NCBI GenBank assembly: GCA_022841365.1
Contig: JALHRP010000014.1
Span: 1 to 64,000, forward strand
Source: Chitinophagaceae bacterium
GTDB taxonomy: Bacteria > Bacteroidota > Bacteroidia > Chitinophagales > Chitinophagaceae
Direction: 5' to 3'
Length of the DNA: 64,000 nucleotides
The translations under genes and the position numbers were made by a program. Positions 10,249 through 19,449 of the stretch are shown one piece after another. How positions within the stretch are numbered: position 1 is the stretch's first letter; each line of letters opens with the position of its first letter. The notes below the pieces were generated by a model. The model was not told the origin of the DNA, did not search any database, and worked only from the letters and a program-made list of their open reading frames with translations.

Positions 10249-12306
10249 ATGTCTGATCAAAAATTTCAACCCTTTGTTCCTGATGAAAGTAAGATGGCCG
10301 AGTTCACTGTTAAAAGTGTACTGGTAGGTGCTGCTTTCGGAATCATCTTTGGGGCAGCAACCGTTTATCTTGCATTGAAAGCAGGTTTAACCGTCAGTGC
10401 TTCCATTCCCATTGCTGTACTGGCCATTACATTGGGCAGGCGATTGCTTAAAACAACCATTCTCGAAAACAACATCATTCAAACAACAGGCAGTGCCGGC
10501 GAAAGCATTGCAGCCGGTGTTGTATTTACATTGCCCGGCTTTTTGTTTTTGAGTGAAAAAGACAGTTCGCAGTTCTTCAACTATTTCACCATTCTTACAC
10601 TGGCCATTTTTGGCGGCATTCTCGGTACACTCATGATGATTCCTTTAAGAAGGTCGTTGATTGTAAAAGAACATGGCACCTTGCCCTATCCTGAAGGGAC
10701 AGCATGTGCCAGTGTATTAAAAGCAGGTGAACGTGGCGGAGATTTTGCCAAGACTGCATTCATGGGTTTAGGATTTGCATTTGGCTATGCCATCTTACAA
10801 AAGATCTTTCATGTAATTGCTGAAACACCTTTCTGGATGACCAAACAGGTGAATAAATTTTTTCCATCTGCAAAAGTGAGTGGAGAAATTACACCTGAGT
10901 ACCTGGGTGTTGGTTATATCATTGGACCAAAGATCAGCGGTGTGTTGGTTGCCGGCGGTGTAATTGCATGGTTTGCTTTTACACCTTTGCTTGCATCATT
11001 GGTTCCTCCTGATACCATTGCTGCTCAATTAGTGAAACTGGGTTATTTAGGCGGATTGGATAAAACAGGCGGACCTGGCGGATGGGATCCGGTTGCTCAT
11101 TCATTTGCAGATTATTCAACCGCAATTTACCGTGCATACATCAGGCAGATTGGTGCCGGTGCTGTAGCTGCTGGTGGATTTATTACACTCATCAAAACCA
11201 TTCCAACCATTGTATCTTCTTTTAAAAGCAGTCTTGGTTCAATGAAGAAAACAGATGGCGAACCGGTTGCAGTAAAAAGAACTGAGAGAGATTTGAATAT
11301 CAAGATTGTTGGTTTTGGAAGTCTGGCCCTGATTATATTAATGGCTGTACTTCCGCAAGTTCCCGGAGACAGCATTGGCAGTAAATTGTTATTGGGTTTA
11401 CTCGTTGTGATCTTTGGTGCTTTCTTTGTAACCGTGTCATCAAGAATTGTTGGTTTGATTGGCTCTTCCAATAACCCCATCAGCGGTATGACCATTGCAA
11501 CACTCATGGGCACCTGTTTAATTTTTATTGCAGTGGGTTGGACGGGTAAAGTATTTGAACCCATGGCGCTTGTTGTTGGTGGTATGATTTGTATTGCAGC
11601 AGCCAATGCAGGTGCAACATCTCAAGATCTGAAGACAGGATACATTGTTGGTGCTACACCAAAATATCAACAGATTGCTTTGTTTGTTGGCGCTGTTGTT
11701 TCTTCTATCGCTATTGGTGCTACCATAAAAATTTTAGATACACCAACTGCTGATATGCTTTCACAAGGCATTACACATGCCATTGGTACAGATAAATATC
11801 CTGCACCACAGGGTACATTAATGGCTACATTAATCAAAGGAATTTTATCATTTAATCTCGATTGGCAGTTTGTATTAGTGGGTGTGTTCATTGCTATTAC
11901 GATGGAGCTGTGTGGTATTAAATCGCTGAGCTTTGCAGTTGGTTTATACTTACCATTGTCTACTACTCTCCCCATTTTTGCAGGTGGTGCAATTCGTGGT
12001 TTGGTTGATTTAAAGAAAAAGAAATCGGGCGAAGTGCTTACTGCAGAAGAAGAAGACCTCGGCAAAGGAAATTTATTTGCAACCGGTTTGGTAGCAGGTG
12101 GAGCATTGGCAGGTGTGGTTGTAGCTATTCTTTCGGTGAATGATAATGTTACAAAAGCGTTGGGTAATGTAAATGCAGAGCATGGCTTATCTGAAGCCTT
12201 AAGTACTAACGGATATTATCTGTTGGGCACAGCGTTCTTTGTATTCATGGGTTATACGCTGTACCGTATTGGTATTAAGAAAACAGAAAAGCTGAAAGAT
12301 TCATAA
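10249..12306 (+). CDS. OPT family oligopeptide transporter
   Basis: VYLALKAGLTVSASIPIAVLAITLGRR; NNIIQTTGSAGESIAAGVVFTLPG; TLPYPEGTACASVLKAGE. Confidence 0.93.
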   Translation: MSDQKFQPFVPDESKMAEFTVKSVLVGAAFGIIFGAATVYLALKAGLTVSASIPIAVLAITLGRRLLKTTILENNIIQTTGSAGESIAAGVVFTLPGFLFLSEKDSSQFFNYFTILTLAIFGGILGTLMMIPLRRSLIVKEHGTLPYPEGTACASVLKAGERGGDFAKTAFMGLGFAFGYAILQKIFHVIAETPFWMTKQVNKFFPSAKVSGEITPEYLGVGYIIGPKISGVLVAGGVIAWFAFTPLLASLVPPDTIAAQLVKLGYLGGLDKTGGPGGWDPVAHSFADYSTAIYRAYIRQIGAGAVAAGGFITLIKTIPTIVSSFKSSLGSMKKTDGEPVAVKRTERDLNIKIVGFGSLALIILMAVLPQVPGDSIGSKLLLGLLVVIFGAFFVTVSSRIVGLIGSSNNPISGMTIATLMGTCLIFIAVGWTGKVFEPMALVVGGMICIAAANAGATSQDLKTGYIVGATPKYQQIALFVGAVVSSIAIGATIKILDTPTADMLSQGITHAIGTDKYPAPQGTLMATLIKGILSFNLDWQFVLVGVFIAITMELCGIKSLSFAVGLYLPLSTTLPIFAGGAIRGLVDLKKKKSGEVLTAEEEDLGKGNLFATGLVAGGALAGVVVAILSVNDNVTKALGNVNAEHGLSEALSTNGYYLLGTAFFVFMGYTLYRIGIKKTEKLKDS

Positions 12307-12340
12307 CAGAACCGATAAACATCAACCTCATTAAAACAAC

Positions 12341-12371
12341 AAAGCCTCTGAAAAGAGGCTTTATTTTTTAA
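12341..12371 (+). terminator. Rho-independent terminator after OPT transporter
   Basis: AAAGCCTCT-gaaa-AGAGGCTTT perfect 9 bp stem followed by atttttta. Confidence 0.85.
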
Positions 12372-12406
12372 ACAACAACTATAAAAACGGGTTGGTAAGT
12401 ACATGG

Positions 12407-13459
12407 TTAAACTAATCCGATAAATGAAGCGGCTGCTTTTGCCTGACGAAGCAGAAAAAATTCTGTTGCGGGTTGTGCTGCTACCTGCTCATACAGATCA
12501 GTGTATTTTTCAGTGATGTTATTGATGCTGTATTTGTAACGCATCTTCCAGCCATTATTGATCAGCTGATCACGGTAGGTTTCATTTTCAATTACATTTA
12601 AAATACCACGGCGTATATCCAGCACATTGTACGGATTTACTTTACATGCAGCATCATCTGCAATTTCATCCATGGGAGAAATGCGGCTGGTCACTAACGG
12701 ACGGCCCACAGCACATGCTTCTAAAATAGGTAATCCAAAACCTTCGTAAGTTGATGCGAAGACCACCATATCACACAGTTCGTACTGTTGTTTCAATTCA
12801 TCAAACGACAAATTGGTATGTGTTTTAAAATCAATTTTATTTTCCTGTAATACCAGCTGTGTATCTACATCCAGACTGCCAATGATATGCAGTTCACAAT
12901 TCAATCCTTTTAATGCAACAGCAAGATTCTGGATATTTTTATTGTCTTTTGTTCCAATCTGCAGAATGCGTGGTTTTTCAGCATTAAACTTCTTTGGAGC
13001 AAATTCAAAACGTGGATCAAAAAAATTAGGAACAACCTGTACTTTATCTGCATTTACTCCGGTGAGTTTCACTAATTCTCTTTTTGTTTTTTCGCTGATC
13101 ACTGTTACTGTATTGGCACGCCACATGGGTAACTGATACCAGAAAAATTTAAACATCCAGTATTTTAAATTCCATTTGTTGTATTTGGTTAAAAACACAC
13201 AATCATGAATGGTGAGAATGGTATTGCGTTTTTTCATACCCAGCGATACATAATGGATATCACCGGTGATATGATTGATGGTTCCCTGATTGGCACCTGA
13301 AGCAAAAATATTGGCAAACACATTGCGGATGGAAGGAACTTCGATTTTCCTGGCTTTTACATCACTTTGAGTAGAAATCTGTGCATGCACATTTTCAAAA
13401 AGTGATTCAATACTGAAGGCATGGAGCCTTCTTTTGCGAAAGAAGTAAGATACTTCCAT
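12407..13459 (-). CDS. glycosyltransferase family 4/group 1
   Basis: GTGT-type C-terminal domain (ILQIGTKDNKNIQNLAVAL...ASTYEGFGLPILEACAVGRPLVTSRISPMDEIADDAA); start at M21 supported by promoter position. Confidence 0.88.
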   Translation of the reverse strand: MEVSYFFRKRRLHAFSIESLFENVHAQISTQSDVKARKIEVPSIRNVFANIFASGANQGTINHITGDIHYVSLGMKKRNTILTIHDCVFLTKYNKWNLKYWMFKFFWYQLPMWRANTVTVISEKTKRELVKLTGVNADKVQVVPNFFDPRFEFAPKKFNAEKPRILQIGTKDNKNIQNLAVALKGLNCELHIIGSLDVDTQLVLQENKIDFKTHTNLSFDELKQQYELCDMVVFASTYEGFGLPILEACAVGRPLVTSRISPMDEIADDAACKVNPYNVLDIRRGILNVIENETYRDQLINNGWKMRYKYSINNITEKYTDLYEQVAAQPATEFFLLRQAKAAASFIGLV

Positions 13460-13501
13460 AAGAATTGGACGATGTTTAGTTTCTCTTGATATTGGACCAT
13501 A

Positions 13502-13533
13502 CAAATATAGAGGCAGCAAACGGCCTGAACAAT
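13502..13533 (-). promoter_or_regulatory. Bacteroidota-type promoter for glycosyltransferase gene (-33 ATTG, N20, TATATTTG)
   Basis: Minus-strand TATATTTG (plus caaatata 13502..13509) preceded by 20 nt and ATTG (plus caat 13530..13533); matches the TAnnTTTG consensus. Confidence 0.5.
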
Positions 13534-13608
13534 AGGAGTTTTCACCTAATCTTTGTACGGTAATTTTACGAACTGAAGCCCTCGCTAAACATCACAACCC
13601 TGCTGTTC

Positions 13609-14808
13609 TTAAATAAAATCCAGTGGCTGAATCTGCTGTTTCAGTACAGCTCCTGCATCAGCACCCAGCCATTTATTCAATACAGTGGCATACACCTGCT
13701 TAAAATCAAGCTGAAATTTTACATCCCCATCATCCAAATTACTTAGGTCGGGCAAGGGGTTATAAATTCCCTGTTGTTTTAACCCACCCCCGATAAAGAA
13801 CATGTTGTTTGCTTTACCATGATCGGTTCCGTTGCTGGCGTTTTGCGCTACCCTTCTTCCAAATTCGGAGAAGGTAAACAACAACACATCATCAAAACGG
13901 TTATTGGCTTTCAAATCTTTTACAAATGCTTTTACTGCATTGTTCAATTCAGTAAACAAACGTTTTTGCTGTGCTTCCTGGTTAATATGTGTATCAAAAC
14001 TACCCAGAGAAATGTAATACACTTTGGTATTGATTTCACTAAAGATGAGTGATGCAATTGTTTTTAATCCTTTACCCAGTTCAGTATCAGGATACGTTTC
14101 AGATGATGGACGTTGTTTACTTTGTTTAAAAATATAATCGGCACTTGAAATGGTTTCGGCCATGGTCTTATATAAATAATCAACCGGCTGTTCGTGTGCA
14201 TCTTGTTTATGTTGTGCAAGCAGTTCTTTAAAATACCTTTCCTGACTTGTATTGTATAATCTGCGTGGATCTTCCAATGCCAATCCTTTTATCTGTTCAC
14301 CTTTTAATGCAAGACTCAATACATCATCAATCTCCAATGCCTGTGTGGGTTTATCACAACCTTTGCATTGCGCATCTAAATATCTGCCCAGCCAACCTGT
14401 GTTCCAGTAATCTCTGCTGTCGCTGGCTGTATGCCAGATGTCCATACTTCTGAAATGACTTTTATCCGGATTGGGATAACCCACACTGTTGAAAATGCCC
14501 AGACTTCCTTCATCATACAATTCTTTAAATGCGGTAAGGGAAGGATGTAATCCTGCCTCATCTGTTAATGATAAGGCAGCATTTCGCTGAATACCCAAAC
14601 GTGGACGATTGCTGTAATACAAATCGTTCCGGTAGGGGATCACTGTATTCAATCCATCATTTCCACCGCTGAACTGAATGATCACAGTTACTTTATTTCC
14701 CGGTGGAACCAGTTTGCCCGATTCAAATGCTTTTAAAAACTGCGGCATCAGTAACGATGCTGTTGCCAATGAACCGAGCTGGATGAAATCTTTACGTTGT
14801 ATATACAT
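13609..14808 (-). CDS. DUF1501 domain-containing protein
   Basis: IIQFSGGNDGLNTVIPY, SHFRSMDIWHTAS, SEFGRRVAQNASNGTDHGKANNMFFIGGG. Confidence 0.9.
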   Translation of the reverse strand: MYIQRKDFIQLGSLATASLLMPQFLKAFESGKLVPPGNKVTVIIQFSGGNDGLNTVIPYRNDLYYSNRPRLGIQRNAALSLTDEAGLHPSLTAFKELYDEGSLGIFNSVGYPNPDKSHFRSMDIWHTASDSRDYWNTGWLGRYLDAQCKGCDKPTQALEIDDVLSLALKGEQIKGLALEDPRRLYNTSQERYFKELLAQHKQDAHEQPVDYLYKTMAETISSADYIFKQSKQRPSSETYPDTELGKGLKTIASLIFSEINTKVYYISLGSFDTHINQEAQQKRLFTELNNAVKAFVKDLKANNRFDDVLLFTFSEFGRRVAQNASNGTDHGKANNMFFIGGGLKQQGIYNPLPDLSNLDDGDVKFQLDFKQVYATVLNKWLGADAGAVLKQQIQPLDFI

Positions 14809-14869
14809 TCGATCAATTTTAGATTTTAGAATAACGATTGCAGATTTAAATCCGACATCAGAAATTTGT

Positions 14870-16306
14870 TTAGCACATTTGATATTCCGGTGTACACATT
14901 AACTGGATGATGGATGTTTGAACATACCGTTCCCTGCTTCCTGCATCTGCAAACTTTTCAAGCATGGGTTTATTGATGGCCGATGCATTGGTTTGCCACA
15001 AGATTGTTGCTATAGACGACAGCAAATTTTCTCTGCCAACTTTTTCAAGTTGTTTCATGGCCGGCTCCCAACGGATGGTTGTCTTTACTATTCTGCCACC
15101 CATTTTACCCGCTGCCTGCTGCATACGACCCATCTCCTGATCATCATCTGATTTTGCACGAATCATAAATGCTTCTTTATATGCAATGAGTTGAGGTATG
15201 CGCATTCGAAACATGAGCGATGAACTGTCTATCCAGTTAAGACCACCCGGCCAACCTGCCACATTTGGCGGATAAAACAAAATCTGACCCAAGATTTTTT
15301 GCAGGTACAGCTGTGCATCTTCATTCTCAATCTGCATGGGCATGGAACGGCGGATACCAACCAACAGTTCAACAGGCGATTTTACTCTGGTACCAATATT
15401 TTTTTCATCATAAAACCAATCACTGGTAAACATATCTTTCAGCAACCCTGCAATTTCATAACCCGATTGATAGAAACGATCTGCCAGCCATTTTAATTTT
15501 TGCTGATCTACTTCTTCATTTACAAAAAAACGATAGAGCTTGGTAGTTATATAAGTGGCTGTTTGTTTTTGTTCAAGCAAAATATCGAGTACATCATCCC
15601 CATCAAAACTTCCTGTTTGTCCCAGTACTGTTTTTACTCCGTTATCATGCAGGTTCTTTCGAAAAACAAATTCGCCATTTAACTGAAACTGCCAGCCGGT
15701 AAATGCACGGGCTGCTTCTTTAATATCTTTCTCTGTATAATTGCCACGGCCCATCGTAAAGAGTTCCATTACTTCACGGGCAAAATTCTCGTTGGGCTTT
15801 TGTTTGCGGTTTTGCTGATTATTTAAAAAAGCAAGCATCGCAGCACTGCGGCTTACTTCTTTTAACATGGTTCCAAAATTGCCCAATGCATTTTTGCGGA
15901 TGATATTGATAATATCCTGCTGATACAATGCATTGAGGTTGCGACAGGCAAAATGTCCATGCCAGAAGAAAGCCAGTTTTTCACGGAGCTGCTGTTCACT
16001 GTTCACCATTTCATCTAACCACTCAAGATTCAGGTTGCGGATTTCTTCTCTTGATTTTTTCTGCATCTCCTGTCTCTGTTCTTTGCTTATTTCTGTGCGT
16101 CTAACACCATCAACGCCATTCATCAAGCCTTCCATGAAATTGCTTACAATCTTTAAAGGCATGGGTTCTTTACGGGATGCTTTTTCAAGTGCCTCATACA
16201 ATTTGGATGGAGATACTTTAGCAAGATCGTTCCATTGTTCAACAGCGGGGCCAAAGCCTGCCCGCCATAATAAATGTTGATTTTTCAGTTGTACTGATGC
16301 CGGCAT
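14870..16306 (-). CDS. DUF1800 domain-containing protein
   Basis: EKLAFFWHGHF, NENFAREVMELFTMGRGNYTEKDIKEAARAFTGW, FYPPNVAGWPGG. Confidence 0.9.
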   Translation of the reverse strand: MPASVQLKNQHLLWRAGFGPAVEQWNDLAKVSPSKLYEALEKASRKEPMPLKIVSNFMEGLMNGVDGVRRTEISKEQRQEMQKKSREEIRNLNLEWLDEMVNSEQQLREKLAFFWHGHFACRNLNALYQQDIINIIRKNALGNFGTMLKEVSRSAAMLAFLNNQQNRKQKPNENFAREVMELFTMGRGNYTEKDIKEAARAFTGWQFQLNGEFVFRKNLHDNGVKTVLGQTGSFDGDDVLDILLEQKQTATYITTKLYRFFVNEEVDQQKLKWLADRFYQSGYEIAGLLKDMFTSDWFYDEKNIGTRVKSPVELLVGIRRSMPMQIENEDAQLYLQKILGQILFYPPNVAGWPGGLNWIDSSSLMFRMRIPQLIAYKEAFMIRAKSDDDQEMGRMQQAAGKMGGRIVKTTIRWEPAMKQLEKVGRENLLSSIATILWQTNASAINKPMLEKFADAGSRERYVQTSIIQLMCTPEYQMC

Positions 16307-16413
16307 GTATACGTTTTAAGTTGTTGAGACTATTGCAAACACATATGGTTTAATCCTAAAACGAAAGAAATGAAAAAATCGTTTATCGGCTGCTTCTTTC
16401 TTATTTTTAAAGC

Positions 16414-17490
16414 ATGAAGATTGGCCCATATAAATATCTCAGTCCGCTGATTGTTTTTATACTCAGCTGGATTTCGTTTACCCAAACAGGATGGATTACC
16501 TATTTACCGGTACTCTATGCATTTGTTCTGATTCCTTTTTTAGAGTTATTCATTAAACCGGATAGCGGTAACCTCAGCCAGGCAGAAGAAGAACTGGCGA
16601 AAGCAGACAGGGTGTATGATTACATTCTTTACTTGATAGTACCCTTGCAGTATTTTTTACTGATCACATTTTTATTTTCGCTTAAAGATGCTTCACTTAC
16701 TGCTGTTGATCTGTCGGGCCGCATTATCAGCATGGGTATTTTATGTGGTGTATTTGGAATTAATGTGGCACATGAACTTGGTCATCGTATTCGTAAAGAA
16801 GAACAACTCATGGCCAAAGCGTTATTGCTCACATCACTCTACACACATTTTTTTATTGAACACAATAAAGGTCATCATAAAAATGTAGCTACACATGAAG
16901 ATCCTTCAAGTGCAAGGTTGAATGAAATGGTTTTTCTGTTTTACCCCCGCACATTGTTATTTACTTATCTCCATGCATGGAAAATTGCAGGCAAAGAAGT
17001 TAAAAAGAAAGGTAAACCTGTGTTTAGTCTTTATAATGAAATGCTGCAATTACAATTACTGCAACTTGCTTTTGTTACTATTGTGTTTATTGTGTTTGGT
17101 ATAAAAATCCTGATCGCATTTTTGCTGGCTGCGTTTATCGGCATGCTGTTGCTTGAATGTGTGAACTATATTGAACATTATGGCTTAAGCCGCAATCAAA
17201 CAGCTACAGGTCAATACGAACGTACACTGCCGCATCATAGCTGGAACAGCAATCATCTTGTTGGGCGTTTGATGTTGTTTGAATTAAGCAGGCACAGCGA
17301 CCATCATTATCTCGCCAGTAGGAAATACCAGGTACTCCGTCATCACAATCATTCCATGCAAATGCCAACCGGTTATCCCGGCATGATGATTCTTGCACAT
17401 ATGCCGCCTTTATGGTTTTACATTATGAATAAACGCATAAAAAAAGAGGCATCTTTTGAGATGCCCCCTGATGAACAGGTGCCCTTATAA
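16414..17490 (+). CDS. alkB: alkane 1-monooxygenase / AlkB-type membrane di-iron hydroxylase
   Basis: His boxes HELGH, EHNKGHHKNVATHEDPSSAR, NYIEHYGLSR, SRHSDHHYLASRKYQVLRHH. Confidence 0.87.
   Translation: MKIGPYKYLSPLIVFILSWISFTQTGWITYLPVLYAFVLIPFLELFIKPDSGNLSQAEEELAKADRVYDYILYLIVPLQYFLLITFLFSLKDASLTAVDLSGRIISMGILCGVFGINVAHELGHRIRKEEQLMAKALLLTSLYTHFFIEHNKGHHKNVATHEDPSSARLNEMVFLFYPRTLLFTYLHAWKIAGKEVKKKGKPVFSLYNEMLQLQLLQLAFVTIVFIVFGIKILIAFLLAAFIGMLLLECVNYIEHYGLSRNQTATGQYERTLPHHSWNSNHLVGRLMLFELSRHSDHHYLASRKYQVLRHHNHSMQMPTGYPGMMILAHMPPLWFYIMNKRIKKEASFEMPPDEQVPL
17436..17465 (-). terminator. Rho-independent terminator for the downstream-facing minus-strand gene, embedded in alkB 3' coding end
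   Basis: Minus strand reads GGCATCT-caaa-AGATGCC-TCTTTTTTTATG. Confidence 0.75.
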
Positions 17491-17495
17491 TCTGT

Positions 17496-18164
17496 TTACT
17501 TAATAATCCATCTTGCTCCAATGCCAATATTGTTGAAATAACCAAGACCTAAGCTGGTGCCGAAAGAAGCAGAACGATTGATGCTTTTGTCTCCCGGATT
17601 ATTAACAGACTCTCCATATTGAAAATAGATATTGGCAAAATCTGCGAAGCGTATTTCAAATAAAAAACGATCATTCCACTTGTAAGCAATACCCGGATAA
17701 ACTGAAATACCTGTATAAACATTGGTTTGCCTGTTACTGCTGGAGGGGTTATAATATATATTTTGGCGTGCATACCCTACATTAGCTGCCCCTTCTCCAA
17801 ATACATAAAATTTATTGACGATAGATTTATACTTACGGATAAAATAACCTGCATGATGAGAATAGCTTTCATTGTAACTGTCGTTTACATTTGAATTCAA
17901 ATAATCATTTTTATTTTTACCGTAAGAGCTACTGATAAAAAATCCATTCAATCGTGTTTCAGATGTTGCTTTAGCCATAGAGAGTGACAGTGAAGTACTT
18001 AAACCTTGAAAAGTAGATGCGTTTGCAGGCGAATAAATACTTCCGCTGTTGGTTTGGTTATTAAAAGACAACCCAAAGCCCAGCACTTTATTTCCTTTTT
18101 TAAATTGTGCATTAGTAGCGGATGTAATTATTAACAGTAGAGCGAGTGTAAAGATTTTGTGCAT
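17496..18164 (-). CDS. outer-membrane beta-barrel-like hypothetical protein
   Basis: Signal peptide MHKIFTLALLLIITSATNAQ; alternating aromatic beta-strand pattern to C-terminus GIGARWIIK. Confidence 0.65.
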   Translation of the reverse strand: MHKIFTLALLLIITSATNAQFKKGNKVLGFGLSFNNQTNSGSIYSPANASTFQGLSTSLSLSMAKATSETRLNGFFISSSYGKNKNDYLNSNVNDSYNESYSHHAGYFIRKYKSIVNKFYVFGEGAANVGYARQNIYYNPSSSNRQTNVYTGISVYPGIAYKWNDRFLFEIRFADFANIYFQYGESVNNPGDKSINRSASFGTSLGLGYFNNIGIGARWIIK

Positions 18165-18410
18165 GGTTAATTGGTTTATTGAATTGCAAGTTTAGGATAG
18201 AACTTTCTTCGTACATCCTGACCGTTTATTCTTAAGAAAATTTTTACTTGCTGTTAAAAGCTCCGGGGCTTTTTAACAATCGTATCATTTCTACGTAAAA
18301 CCACCTTTGCAGCTTTGTTTCAAAAATAAAATCAACACCTGCCTTACATCTGTTAGTAAAAACCGATAAATTCATGGATCATTTTTTAACTCTAAACCAA
18401 CTAAGAAAGA

Positions 18411-19388
18411 ATGAAAAGAATTTCATTGATTGCTTCGCTTGCTGTTGTTGTTTTTGCAGCATGTAAAAAAAACATGAACGACAAAGAAGTAAACGTACCC
18501 GCCCCCGATGCTGCAGAGGCAGCCGTTACACAAAGACATTGTGCTTCGTATGAAGTGTTAGAAGAACAATTAAAAGCAGACCCCCGTTTAAGAGACCGGA
18601 TGGAAGCCATTGAAAACTTCACCAGAGAGTTTCAAAAAAACCCGGAAGCTTACCGTTTACTGCCTGATGGCACCATGGAAATTCCGGTTGTGTTTAATGT
18701 ACTCTACAGAACCGCTGCACAAAATGTTTCACTGGCACAATTACAATCACAGATTGATGTGTTGAATGAAGATTTTGCCGCAACCAATGCAGATTACAAC
18801 CTTACCTCTACTTACAACAGTGTAAAGGCCGGTAACACCGGTATCCGTTTTGTACTTGAAACAGTAAATCGCAGAAGCACCAGTACTGTTAGCTGGAGCA
18901 CCAACGATGCCATGAAGAAAAGTGCAAAGGGCATTGCACCAACAAGCCCTACAACAAAACTCAATATCTGGGTTTGTAATATGGGCGGTGGTATTTTAGG
19001 CTATGCACAATTCCCCGGTGGCAGCTCTGCTACTGATGGTGTTGTGTTAGATGATAATGCAACCGGAAGAACAGGAACTGCAGCAGCTCCATTTAACAAA
19101 GGAAGAACAGCAACTCATGAAGTGGGTCATTGGCTCAATCTGCGTCATATCTGGGGCGATGCAACTTGCGGTAACGATCAGGTTGCTGATACACCTCCGC
19201 ACAATACAGCCAACTATGGTTGTCCTGCTGCAGGACATATGAGCACCTGCTCTCCTGCACAGGTTGAAATGACCATGAACTATATGGATTATACGGATGA
19301 CGCCTGTATGTATATGTTCAGCATTGGACAAAAAACACGTATGCAGGCAACATATGCTGTTGGTGGACCAAGAGCAAGTTTCCGTTAA
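18411..19388 (+). CDS. zinc metalloprotease, M43 (pappalysin-like) family, lipoprotein
   Basis: Lipobox VVFAAC; HEVGHWLNLRHIWGD metzincin motif; Met-turn MNYMDYTDDACMYMFS. Confidence 0.9.
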   Translation: MKRISLIASLAVVVFAACKKNMNDKEVNVPAPDAAEAAVTQRHCASYEVLEEQLKADPRLRDRMEAIENFTREFQKNPEAYRLLPDGTMEIPVVFNVLYRTAAQNVSLAQLQSQIDVLNEDFAATNADYNLTSTYNSVKAGNTGIRFVLETVNRRSTSTVSWSTNDAMKKSAKGIAPTSPTTKLNIWVCNMGGGILGYAQFPGGSSATDGVVLDDNATGRTGTAAAPFNKGRTATHEVGHWLNLRHIWGDATCGNDQVADTPPHNTANYGCPAAGHMSTCSPAQVEMTMNYMDYTDDACMYMFSIGQKTRMQATYAVGGPRASFR

Positions 19389-19414
19389 TTGAAACCAAGC
19401 CAATTGCTATAATA

Positions 19415-19446
19415 AAGCCCCCGACTTTTCGGGGGCTTACTTTTTA
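19415..19446. terminator. Bidirectional terminator between M43 protease and serS
   Basis: AAGCCCCCG-actttt-CGGGGGCTT stem followed by acttttt. Confidence 0.85.
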
Positions 19447-19449
19447 AAT

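Noticed and set aside
11127-11606. 159 aa minus-strand ORF inside the OPT transporter gene
   Set aside because: Antisense to a strongly supported coding gene; composition is a mirror of the membrane-protein codons, no recognisable domain.
19047-19403. 118 aa minus-strand ORF over the M43 protease
   Set aside because: Antisense shadow ORF; Cys/Ser-rich reverse translation of the protease codons.
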